Assembly (NCBI RefSeq): GCF_023544445.1
Contig: NZ_JALPVJ010000013.1
Location: forward strand, 1 to 64,000
Source: Actinoplanes sp. M2I2
Lineage (GTDB): Bacteria; Actinomycetota; Actinomycetes; Mycobacteriales; Micromonosporaceae
DNA: 64,000 nucleotides
Direction: 5' to 3'
Below the pieces are notes generated by a model. The model was not told where the DNA came from. It saw only the letters and a program-made list of their open reading frames with translations, and made no database searches. This document shows positions 33,590 to 41,366 of the stretch, piece by piece; position 1 is the stretch's first letter, and each line of letters starts with the position of its first letter. Position numbers and translations under genes: made by a program.

Positions 33590-33688
33590 GCACCACTCCT
33601 TGCTGTTACTGCAGGGGGTAGTGGTGACTCGCCGTGGTCCTGAGGTCGGTTTCCTCAGCTAACCGGCGACCCGGCCGATGATGCGGCC

Positions 33689-35635
33689 GTGTGGACACCC
33701 GGAGGAAGACGGCGAGCGGCGCGATCCGGTTCGCGGTTGTTCGCGACGTACCTCGGGGCCAGCCTGCTGCCGATCGGGGCGCTGGCCACGGTGTTGCTCA
33801 ACGGCGTCCAGGAAGACGCGGCCAAGCAGGGGCGGGATCAGGGAGTCGCACAGGCGGCCGTCATCGCCGAGATGGCGGTGGCGCCGGCGCTCGACGCCGC
33901 GGACCTGAGCCGGGGACTGACCGAGGGCGAGCGCGACTCGCTGGCCAAGGCGACCGATCTCGCGCTGTTCCACGGCTCGGTGCTGCGCATGCGGCTGCGC
34001 ACCTTCACCGGTCAGGTCGTCTACTCCGACGACGGATCCACCTCGGGCGGGGTGCCGGTCGCCGATCCGGCGTTCCACTCGGCGACCGTGGGGGTGGCCG
34101 GGGCGACCATGATCGCGGACGCCACCGAAGGCTCCGGCAAGGTCATCCGGGTGCTGCAACCGGTGTTCGCGCGAGCCTCCGGTGAGGCGATCGGAGTGCT
34201 CGAGCTCTACCTGCCGTACGACAAGATCGACCAGCGGCTGCACGAACAGATGGCGGTCACCTACTGGCGGCTCGGCGGTGGCCTTGGCGTGCTCTACCTG
34301 GCGCTGGGCCTGATCTCCTGGTCGACGACCCGGTCGTTGCGGCGCTACGCCGCCCGGCAGGAGCACGAGGCGCTGCACGACGGGCTGACCGGGCTGCCGA
34401 ACCGGGAGGCGTTCCGGCAGCGGGCCACGGCCGCTCTCCGCGAGGAGAAGGGCGGCGCGGTGGTCGTCGTGGACCTCAACCGCTTCAAGGAGGTCAACGA
34501 CACGCTCGGCCACCACGCCGGCGACGAGCTGCTGAAGGTGATCACCGCGCGGTTGCGCGGCGGCGTGCGGCAGCAGGACACGGTGGCCCGGCTGGGCGGG
34601 GACGAGTTCGCCCTCATCGTGCCGGGGGCGGACGCCACCGAGGTACGGGTGATGCTCGAGTCGCTGCGGACGGTGCTCACCGGCGAGGTGATCCTGGACG
34701 GCGTGCCGCTCACGATCGAGGCGAGCTTCGGGATCGCGCTCTACCCCGCGCACGGTACCGAGGTCGAGGAGCTGCTGCGGCACGCCGACGCGGCCATGTA
34801 TCAGGGCAAGCGGGGAACGGCCGACATCGTCGTCTGGGGCGGCGAGCGAACCCGCCATCCCACCCAGTGGCTGGTGGTGCAGGCGGAGCTGCGACACGCC
34901 CTGGACCGGGACGAGCTGGTGTTGTTCTACCAGCCGAAGGTGAGCCTGCGCGACGGCACGATCTGCGGGGTGGAGGCGCTGGTGCGCTGGCAGCACCCGG
35001 AACGCGGGCTGCTGCCGCCGTCGGAGTTCCTCCCGGCGGCCGAGCAGTCCGGACTGATCGAGCCGCTGACCGCCTGGGTGCTGCGGCGGGCGCTGGCCGA
35101 CCAGGTGGCGTGGGCGGCAGCCGGCCGCGACTGGACGGTCTCGGTGAACGTCTCGGCCCGCAACCTCGAGGCCGCCGACTTCGCCGGGATGGTGGAGGCG
35201 TTGCTGGCCGAGTTCGGCACCGCGCCGGACCAGCTGGTCATCGAGGTCACCGAGACCGCGATGGTCGACGACCGGGCGACCTCGATGGCCGCGATCCATC
35301 GGCTCGCCGGCCGGGGGATCGGCTTCTCGATGGACGACTTCGGCACCGGCTACACCAGCCTGGAACGGCTGCGCGGGATGCCCCTGGTCGAGCTCAAGAT
35401 CGACCGGACCTTCGTGGCGACGGTGCTCGAGGAGAAGGAGAACCAGGCGATCGTCCACGCGGTCATCGCCCTGTCCCAGGGGCTCGGGTGCCGCGTCACC
35501 GCCGAGGGTGTGGAGACGGCTGAGATCGCCGACTGGCTCGCTGCGGCCGGCTGTGACGAGGCGCAGGGCTATCACTACTCGCGGCCGATGCCGTGGGCAC
35601 AGATTTCCGTACCGATCCCGGAGGCGATCCGATGA
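33689..35635 (+). CDS. Membrane GGDEF-EAL protein (c-di-GMP synthesis/degradation)
   Basis: Bifunctional cyclic-di-GMP enzyme of 648 residues. TM1 is about 17-38 and TM2 about 194-212, enclosing an extracytoplasmic sensor of about 155 residues. The GGDEF domain (about 225-385) has the intact active site GGDEF at 303-307 and the product-inhibition site RQQD at 294-297. The EAL domain (about 398-640) has EAL at 429-431, SVNVSARNL, TETA, DDFGTGY, KIDRTF and AEGVET, so both activities look competent. Starts at a GTG. Its stop overlaps the ATG of a solute-binding lipoprotein gene, which suggests that this lipoprotein is the ligand sensor for the extracytoplasmic domain. Confidence 0.95.
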   Translation: MWTPGGRRRAARSGSRLFATYLGASLLPIGALATVLLNGVQEDAAKQGRDQGVAQAAVIAEMAVAPALDAADLSRGLTEGERDSLAKATDLALFHGSVLRMRLRTFTGQVVYSDDGSTSGGVPVADPAFHSATVGVAGATMIADATEGSGKVIRVLQPVFARASGEAIGVLELYLPYDKIDQRLHEQMAVTYWRLGGGLGVLYLALGLISWSTTRSLRRYAARQEHEALHDGLTGLPNREAFRQRATAALREEKGGAVVVVDLNRFKEVNDTLGHHAGDELLKVITARLRGGVRQQDTVARLGGDEFALIVPGADATEVRVMLESLRTVLTGEVILDGVPLTIEASFGIALYPAHGTEVEELLRHADAAMYQGKRGTADIVVWGGERTRHPTQWLVVQAELRHALDRDELVLFYQPKVSLRDGTICGVEALVRWQHPERGLLPPSEFLPAAEQSGLIEPLTAWVLRRALADQVAWAAAGRDWTVSVNVSARNLEAADFAGMVEALLAEFGTAPDQLVIEVTETAMVDDRATSMAAIHRLAGRGIGFSMDDFGTGYTSLERLRGMPLVELKIDRTFVATVLEEKENQAIVHAVIALSQGLGCRVTAEGVETAEIADWLAAAGCDEAQGYHYSRPMPWAQISVPIPEAIR

Positions 35636-36510
35636 AGAAACTGCTGATCTCGACGCTCGCGCTCGTCCTCCTCGCGGGATGCGGCACCAAGGCCGACGAG
35701 ACGACCGAGCAGATCACCGTTTCCTTCGACCAAGCGCTGCACGACTCGCTCCCGCAGGCAGTGCGCGACCGCGGCTACATCCGCTTCGTCACCGACGCCA
35801 GCTACGCGCCGATGGAGTCGTTCGCAGCGGACGGCCGGACGATCGTGGGGTTCGAGCCGGATCTCGCCGACGCCATCGGTCAGGTTCTCGGCATCAAGAT
35901 CCAGATTGTGACCGGTCCCTTCCAGACCGCCCTGGACAAGGTGGCCGACGGCACCTACGAGGGTGTGCTGTCGGCGATGACCGACACCGCCGAGCGCCAG
36001 AAGAAGGCCGACTTCGTCGACTACCTCTCGGCCGGATCGTCGATCATCGTGCAGCGCGGCAACCCGCACCGCATCACCGATCTGACCGGCCTGTGCGGCA
36101 ACGTGGTCGCCATCGAGAAGGGCACCATCCAGGCCGATCTCCTGCACCGCTCGCAGAGTGGGTGCGCCGGCCGGCCGATGAAGATCAGCGAATACAAGAC
36201 GAACGCCGACGCGCTGCTGCAGCTGCGGACCGGGCGCGCGGTCGCGGTCCTCAACGACTTCCCGGCGGCGACGTACCTGGCCACCGACTCGCGTACCAAG
36301 GACTACTTCGAGCTGGCCTCGGCCGCCCAGTACAGTCCGGGCCTGATCGGCATCCCGTTCGCCAAGGGCAACAGTCAGCTCCGGGACGCGGTGAAGGGTG
36401 CGCTGGACCAGGTGGTCGCCAACGGCACCTACGCCGATCTGCTGCAGCGCTGGAACCTGAGCAGCGGCGCGGTCAAGGCCGTATCCATCAACGGCGCCAC
36501 GCAGGACTGA
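35632..36510 (+). CDS. Solute-binding lipoprotein coupled to the GGDEF-EAL gene
   Basis: Family-3-type (amino-acid) periplasmic binding protein of 292 residues. The lipobox LLAGC places the lipidated cysteine at 17. The binding fold is clear: YIRFVTDASYAPMES, then GFEPDLADAIGQVLG, VLSAMTDTAERQKKADFVDY, and a C-terminal domain with GIPFAKGNSQLRDAVKGAL. There is no ABC permease or ATPase nearby, so transport is unlikely. The ATG overlaps the GGDEF-EAL stop (ATGA), giving fixed co-expression. The probable job is to bind an extracellular amino-acid-like ligand and signal to the GGDEF-EAL protein. Confidence 0.93.
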   Translation: MKKLLISTLALVLLAGCGTKADETTEQITVSFDQALHDSLPQAVRDRGYIRFVTDASYAPMESFAADGRTIVGFEPDLADAIGQVLGIKIQIVTGPFQTALDKVADGTYEGVLSAMTDTAERQKKADFVDYLSAGSSIIVQRGNPHRITDLTGLCGNVVAIEKGTIQADLLHRSQSGCAGRPMKISEYKTNADALLQLRTGRAVAVLNDFPAATYLATDSRTKDYFELASAAQYSPGLIGIPFAKGNSQLRDAVKGALDQVVANGTYADLLQRWNLSSGAVKAVSINGATQD

Positions 36511-36532
36511 AGTCCGCACGCACGAGCGCGCC

Positions 36533-37741
36533 CTACGAGGACTCGGGCAGGCTGAGCCGCCGACGTTGCTCGGCGGCCCGGGCGAGAAGCAGCGCGCGGG
36601 TCTGCGGGGTGGCCGGGCCGGGATGCCAGGGATCGGGTTGGTGCTGGACTTTCGCCCGCGCCTGGTCGAGGGCCGCGTTCGCGTCGTCGTAGCGTTCCAG
36701 AACGATCTCGGTCGCGGCCAGGAGATAGAGCGCTCGCGGATTGTTCACGTCGTCGGCCCGCTCGGCGCAGAAGCGGCGGTAGCCGTCCAAGGAACCGTAC
36801 GTCTCGAGCATCGGCAGCACGTCGTTTCGGATGGTCGCCACTGCGTCACGCATGTAGTCCTCCGCGTCCTCGACCCGTTCGTAGCTTCCCCACCAGCGGG
36901 TTCCGGCCTCGGCGGGATGGCTGAGCAACAGCCAGGAGTCGATTTCCTGGTACAGAGGCTGCAGCACGACCCGCAAGCCGGCCGGGATTCCGCGCTGGAC
37001 CCCGCAGGCGATCAGGTCCACCGGGGTGAGCAGCGCGGCATCGTCGAGGACCTGCCATCCGCCCGGGAGCTCCGGTAGCGCGTACCTGAGGAACGCCTCT
37101 CGCCAGACCGGCCGGTCACGCACCAGCACCATCTCTTCGCCGACCGGTTCCTCGATGTCGATACCGAGGGCTTGGAACCATGGCGTGAAGGGTTCGTAGG
37201 TGACCCCCAGCCCGCTGTTGGACCGCAGAGCCCGCCGGCCGGCTCGGCGGATCCGGCGCAGGGGCACGTGGTAGAGGTCGGCCAGCGCCGATCGGGCATC
37301 CGCGCTGTCGACCAGCCGTCCCGTGAAGCTTCCGCGGACCGGGCCGATGGTCGGCAGATCGGTCTGCCACGGGCTACCTTCACGCTGGGGCCAACCCGCG
37401 AACTTCGGATAGATGTAGCGGTGGTGCACCAGGGTGACCTGGCCCTCCTGGAATCCGAGAACGATGTGCTCGGCTCCGTACTCATCATGATCGAGAGCGA
37501 CGAAAGCCCGGACGATCACTCCGGTGCGGGTCATCAGGTGAGCGACGAAGTCGGGCAGGTACGCGTGGCCCTGGTCGCGGCTGAACGCAGCTATCCGCCA
37601 ACCCTGCCCGGTGTCGTAGAAGGCGGCCCGGAGCCTCTGCGGCGCCCTCCACACCCGTTCGTCGTCGACCACGGCCAGAACCGCATCGACGCCGGCGCGG
37701 TCGGCGACGTCTATCCACGCATGGCCTTCGAACGTCGACAT
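36533..37741 (-). CDS. Hypothetical protein, two-domain
   Basis: Not recognised. The product has 402 residues, with no signal peptide or membrane segment. The first 300 residues are a mixed alpha/beta region with many Trp and Tyr residues and short charged loops; the last 100 (DDVNNPRALYLLAATEIVLERYDDANAALDQARAK) read as a TPR-like helical pair. The ATG at 37741 (MSTFEGHAW) begins the sensible sequence. It follows the cassette B histidine kinase by 93 bases on the same strand and could be cotranscribed. The tryptophan-rich front half may be a ligand- or toxin-binding domain, but that is speculation. Confidence 0.75.
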   Translation of the reverse strand: MSTFEGHAWIDVADRAGVDAVLAVVDDERVWRAPQRLRAAFYDTGQGWRIAAFSRDQGHAYLPDFVAHLMTRTGVIVRAFVALDHDEYGAEHIVLGFQEGQVTLVHHRYIYPKFAGWPQREGSPWQTDLPTIGPVRGSFTGRLVDSADARSALADLYHVPLRRIRRAGRRALRSNSGLGVTYEPFTPWFQALGIDIEEPVGEEMVLVRDRPVWREAFLRYALPELPGGWQVLDDAALLTPVDLIACGVQRGIPAGLRVVLQPLYQEIDSWLLLSHPAEAGTRWWGSYERVEDAEDYMRDAVATIRNDVLPMLETYGSLDGYRRFCAERADDVNNPRALYLLAATEIVLERYDDANAALDQARAKVQHQPDPWHPGPATPQTRALLLARAAEQRRRLSLPESS

Positions 37742-37834
37742 CCGGCGCCTCCACCCCGTACCGCAGTCAGACCCTCCAGCTGAAAGCATGATCGGCGCCG
37801 GGTACGCGGGCGGCGAAACGACGAAGTCGGCTTC

Positions 37835-38794
37835 TCACCTGGATCTGTCGAGGGCCGAGGCGAAGATGACGGTGACCGTCAAGCCGCCGGCCGGGTTGGG
37901 CGTCACTCGCAATTCGGCCTGGTGACTGTCGGCAATGGCTTGCACGATGGCCAGGCCCAGACCGTTGCTTTCGCTCTGCGTCCGGGGCGTGGTCAGTCGC
38001 TGGAACGGTTGCAGGATCTGGTCGATCGCGTCGGCCGGCACTTCGGGGCCGGTGTTGCCGACGGTCAAGGTCACAAGATCGTCATGCGTGTGTACGGCGA
38101 CCTCGACGCGCCCGCCGGCGACGTTGTGGCGGATCGCGTTGTCCAGCAGGTTGCCGATCAGGCTGGCCATCAGCGCCGGGTCGGCGCGGGCCACGACGGC
38201 CGGCCGGACAGCCGTACGCACCGTGAGGTCGGCCGTCGCCGGCTCGCGTTCCGTCACCGCCTCGGCGACAAGGGCAGCCAGGTCGACCGGCTCGGTCGGC
38301 GTCACGCCCTGCTGACCCTGCGCCAACGCCAGCAGGGCGGCGACCAACCGCTCCTGCTGGTCCCCGATGCGCAGCAACTCGGCGCACAGGGCACGCAACG
38401 TCTCCGCGTCGGCGTCCGGATCGGCCAGCGTCACCTGGATCAGCGTCCGCTGGACGGTGAGCGGGGTCCGCAGCTCGTGCGAGGCGTCGGCCACGAAACG
38501 GCGTTGCGCGGCGTAGGCCGTGGCCAGCGGCCGAACCGCCCGCCCGGCCAGCGCCCAGCCGATCGGCACCGCCGCCAGCGCCACGATGATCAGGCCCAGG
38601 GCGACGCCGGTCAGCACCTCCCCGGTGTTGCTGGTCTCGCGCACCCCGGTGACGGCTCCGAACTCCTGAGTGGACCCGCCCGACCAGGCGCCGAGGCCGG
38701 CGACGACGGTCGGCACGCTGCCCAGGACGATTGTCGCCGTCGCGTAGAACAGCGCGAGGCGGGCGCGCAGCCGGGGCAGCTCAGCGGCCGGCAC
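37835..38794 (-). CDS. Sensor histidine kinase of two-component/ABC cassette B
   Basis: Membrane histidine kinase of 319 residues, shorter than its paralogue in cassette A. TM1 is about 15-36, then an extracytoplasmic loop of about 25 residues, TM2 about 62-84. The HAMP region is reduced to a few residues (GRAVRPLATAYAAQ) and leads straight into HisKA with ADASHELRTPL (phospho-His106). The HATPase domain has NLLDNAIRHN and NGLGLAIV. The GTG start overlaps the response-regulator stop by 14 bases. The missing HAMP suggests a more direct transfer of the membrane signal. Confidence 0.92.
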   Translation of the reverse strand: MPAAELPRLRARLALFYATATIVLGSVPTVVAGLGAWSGGSTQEFGAVTGVRETSNTGEVLTGVALGLIIVALAAVPIGWALAGRAVRPLATAYAAQRRFVADASHELRTPLTVQRTLIQVTLADPDADAETLRALCAELLRIGDQQERLVAALLALAQGQQGVTPTEPVDLAALVAEAVTEREPATADLTVRTAVRPAVVARADPALMASLIGNLLDNAIRHNVAGGRVEVAVHTHDDLVTLTVGNTGPEVPADAIDQILQPFQRLTTPRTQSESNGLGLAIVQAIADSHQAELRVTPNPAGGLTVTVIFASALDRSR

Positions 38795-39440
38795 GATAGC
38801 CGCCCTCCCGGACGGTCGTGATGATCGGTGGCTCGCCGAGCTTGGCCCGGAGCCGGCCCAGGGTGGTCTTGACGGTCGTGGTGAACGGGTTGGCCGCCTC
38901 GTCCCAGACGTGGTCGAGCAGTTCCTCGGCCGAGACCACCAGGCCGGGGCGAGCGAGCAGGTGGGCCAGCACGGCGAACTCCTTGGGGGCCAGCGGCACC
39001 GGCCGGCCCGCGCGGGTGACGGTGCGGCGGGCCGGGTCCAGCGTGACGTCGGCGCAGCGAAGCACCGGCGGCACGGGCGAGCCGGAGCGACGGCCGAGCG
39101 CCCGCACCCGCGCGGCCAGCTCGGGGAAGTCGAACGGCTTGGTCAGATAGTCGTCGGCGCCCAGGTCGAGCCCGTCCACCCGGTCGGCCAGGGTGCCCGC
39201 AGCGGTCAGCATCAGTACCCGGGTGGGCAGACCGAGCTCGCCGACGCGGCGGCACACCTCGTCGCCGGAGACGACCGGCAGGTCGCGGTCGAGCACCAGC
39301 ACGTCGTAGGGCACGAGGTCGAGACCGGCCAGCGCCTCGCCGCCGTCGGTGACGACATCCACGGCCATACCTTCCCGGCGCAGCCCGGCGCCGATCGTCC
39401 GGGCCAGCAACTCGTGATCTTCGACGACCAGCACGCGCAT
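38781..39440 (-). CDS. OmpR-family response regulator, cassette B
   Basis: Response regulator of 219 residues, a paralogue of 12626-13288 with the same domain boundaries. Phospho-acceptor Asp51 lies in VLVLDRDLP and the conserved Lys in LTKPFDF. The OmpR winged helix ends TVREGGYRAG. It is transcribed ahead of the kinase, with a 14-base overlap. The repeat array at 39463-39504 directly upstream, also upstream of the divergent ABC gene, is its probable binding site. Confidence 0.94.
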   Translation of the reverse strand: MRVLVVEDHELLARTIGAGLRREGMAVDVVTDGGEALAGLDLVPYDVLVLDRDLPVVSGDEVCRRVGELGLPTRVLMLTAAGTLADRVDGLDLGADDYLTKPFDFPELAARVRALGRRSGSPVPPVLRCADVTLDPARRTVTRAGRPVPLAPKEFAVLAHLLARPGLVVSAEELLDHVWDEAANPFTTTVKTTLGRLRAKLGEPPIITTVREGGYRAGR

Positions 39441-39462
39441 CGCCCCAGCATGCCAGCCCGGT

Positions 39463-39504
39463 GGTGACAGCTCGGTGACAGTCGTTCGTCACCGGGCTGT
39501 CACC
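39463..39504. promoter_or_regulatory. Candidate response-regulator operator, cassette B
   Basis: Two direct GGTGACAG repeats (39463-39470 and 39474-39481) are 11 bp apart start to start. The 17-bp block 39463-39479 returns inverted at 39488-39504 with one mismatch. Geometry and consensus (GGTGwCAG) match the cassette A site at 13312-13352. It lies 23 bases from the regulator ATG and 25 bases from the ABC gene ATG. Confidence 0.75.
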
Positions 39505-39528
39505 GCGGCCCGCGTAGAAATCGGCGGC

Positions 39529-40221
39529 ATGATCCTCGAGACTGAAGCGCTGGCCAAGCGATACCGGCGACGGTGGGCCCTGCTCGATGGCACGGTGTCC
39601 ATTCCCGACGGGGCGATCGTCGGGCTGGTCGGGCCCAACGGCGCCGGTAAGAGCACCTTCCTGCAGCTGATCGTGGGGTTGCTGGCGCCGACGGGCGGCA
39701 CGGTTCGCGTACTCGGCGGCACCCCGGACGCGGCGATGCGGTCGGGCCGGGTCGGGTTCGTCGCACAGGACGCACCGACGTACGCCGGGCTGACCGTGGC
39801 CGACCATCTGCAACTCGGCGCGGGGCTCAACCCGCACCGCTGGGACGCGGCCGCGGCCCGGGAGCGCACCGAACGGCTCGGGCTGGCCCCCGGGCAGCGG
39901 GCCGGCCGGCTCTCCGGCGGGCAGCGGGCCCAGCTGGCGCTCACCATCGCCCTGTCCAAGCGCCCGGACCTGTTGGTCCTGGACGAGCCGGTGGCCGGCC
40001 TCGACCCGCTCGCGCGGCGCGCGTTCCTGGACGAGACGGTGGCCGCCGCGACCGACGCGGGCAGCGCGGTGGTGCTCTCCACGCATCTGGTGGCGGATCT
40101 GGCCCGGACGTGCACCCACGTCGTCGTCATCGCGGCCGGGCGGGTCCGCCTGGCCGAGGCGATCACCGACCCGGCCGGACTGGAACGGGTGGTCCTGGAC
40201 GAGTTGGGCCGGGCGGCATGA
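39529..40221 (+). CDS. ABC transporter ATP-binding protein, cassette B
   Basis: ATPase subunit of 230 residues. Walker A GPNGAGKST is at 35-43, the signature LSGGQRAQLAL near 125, Walker B LLVLDEPV near 145, and the H-loop in STHLVADLARTC. It is about 65 residues shorter than the cassette A ATPase because the C-terminal extension is missing. The ATG at 39529 follows an operator array and no strong ribosome site, so the transcript may be nearly leaderless. The end overlaps the permease start (ATGA). Confidence 0.93.
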   Translation: MILETEALAKRYRRRWALLDGTVSIPDGAIVGLVGPNGAGKSTFLQLIVGLLAPTGGTVRVLGGTPDAAMRSGRVGFVAQDAPTYAGLTVADHLQLGAGLNPHRWDAAAARERTERLGLAPGQRAGRLSGGQRAQLALTIALSKRPDLLVLDEPVAGLDPLARRAFLDETVAAATDAGSAVVLSTHLVADLARTCTHVVVIAAGRVRLAEAITDPAGLERVVLDELGRAA

Positions 40222-41267
40222 TCCGGCTCGCGGTACGCCAGTTCCGGGACTCGGCCTGGACCGCCCTGGCCGGACTGATTTCCCTGGTCGCCGTGGTTCT
40301 GGCGACTCGGCCGCACCTGACCGAAGCCGCGGCGGCGGCCCGGCGGGACTGCGGATCGGACGCCCGGTGCCCCGCTCTGGTCTCGTTCGTCCTCGACAAC
40401 ACGGGCTCCCGTACGGTGGCCGGTCTGCTGGTGATCGTCGTGCCCGCGCTGATCGGCGCGTTCTGGGGTGCGCCGCTGATCGCCCGGGAGTTCGAGGCCG
40501 GGACCCATCGGCTGGTCTGGGCGCAGAGCATCAGCCGTGGGCGCTGGCTGGCGGTCAGGCTGGCGGTGGTCGGTACGGCCACCGTGGCGGCCACCACGCT
40601 GCTCAGCATGCTCGTCACGTGGTGGGCGGCGCCGCTCGACGACTCGGCGGCGGCCGTGTACGGGACGTTCGACGCCCGTGACCTCGTGCCGATCGGGTAC
40701 GCCCTGTTCGCGCTGGCCCTCGGTGTGGTCGCCGGGCTGGTCACCCGCCGGACGCTGCCGGCCATGGCGATCACCCTGGCCGGGCTGCTGACCGTGCGGA
40801 TCATGGTCACCGAGTGGGTCCGGCCGCTGGTGGTGGCGCCCCGGGTGATGGACCGGCCGCTGGACCCCGACACCACCGGGTACGGATCGGGCGGCAACAT
40901 CCTGCTCGGCATCGGGGAGAGCAGGCTCGACCCCGAGCCGCCGGACATCCCGGACGCGTGGATCCAGTCGACCGACATCGTCGACGCCGCCGGCACGCCA
41001 CTCACCGACCAGGTGCTCAAGGCATCCTGCCCGACGATCGGCCAGGAGAGCGGCGGCGGCCCGGCCCGCCCGGTGACGGAGGCGGTCCGGCAGGAGATGC
41101 ACGACTGCGTCGTCCGGATCGGCGAGAGGTATCACGAGGTGGTCACCTTCCAGTCCGGCGACCGGTACTGGACGTTCCAGTGGTGGGAGCTGGCGGTGTT
41201 CGTGGCGCTGGCCGCGGTGCTCGTTGCCTGCGCCGGTTATCGCGTCCGGCGGTTCAGCGGCGGGTGA
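40218..41267 (+). CDS. ABC-2-type permease, cassette B
   Basis: Membrane permease of 349 residues with about six segments (first about 17-31, last about 325-342). FWGAPLIAREFEAGTHRLVWAQ is the same cytoplasmic motif as in the cassette A permease, and the extracytoplasmic loops again carry cysteine pairs (DCGSDARC near 45-52, and two Cys around 275-300). The start overlaps the ATPase stop by four bases. With 39529-40221 it should form an exporter controlled by the divergent two-component system. Confidence 0.9.
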   Translation: MIRLAVRQFRDSAWTALAGLISLVAVVLATRPHLTEAAAAARRDCGSDARCPALVSFVLDNTGSRTVAGLLVIVVPALIGAFWGAPLIAREFEAGTHRLVWAQSISRGRWLAVRLAVVGTATVAATTLLSMLVTWWAAPLDDSAAAVYGTFDARDLVPIGYALFALALGVVAGLVTRRTLPAMAITLAGLLTVRIMVTEWVRPLVVAPRVMDRPLDPDTTGYGSGGNILLGIGESRLDPEPPDIPDAWIQSTDIVDAAGTPLTDQVLKASCPTIGQESGGGPARPVTEAVRQEMHDCVVRIGERYHEVVTFQSGDRYWTFQWWELAVFVALAAVLVACAGYRVRRFSGG

Positions 41268-41308
41268 CCAAGCCGCCGAAGCGGAGAGCAGCGTCACGTT
41301 GCGTGAAC

Positions 41309-41361
41309 ACCTCCGTCCCTCTGGCGTCTGCCCCGGTGACAGAGCCGGGCGGACGGGAGGT
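41309..41361 (+). promoter_or_regulatory. Hairpin that can mask the ribosome-binding site of livH
   Basis: ACCTCCGTCC at 41309-41318 can pair with GGACGGGAGGT at 41351-41361, with a single bulged base. The right arm contains the GGGAGG ribosome site of the GTG at 41367. A short inner stem CTCTG/CAGAG (41319-41323 with 41340-41344) could stack on it. If formed in the leader RNA this would limit translation of the whole operon. Confidence 0.4.
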
Positions 41362-41366
41362 GGACG

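Noticed and set aside
33591..33626. CACCACT/AGTGGTG hairpin after the aldo/keto reductase
   Set aside because: Only seven paired bases with a 22-base loop; too weak to call a terminator with confidence.
33659..35575. Long open frame (638 codons) antisense to the GGDEF-EAL gene
   Set aside because: Composition is that of a shadow frame in high-GC DNA, with repetitive Arg/Gly/Gln/His and no motif; the plus strand has an unambiguous two-domain enzyme.
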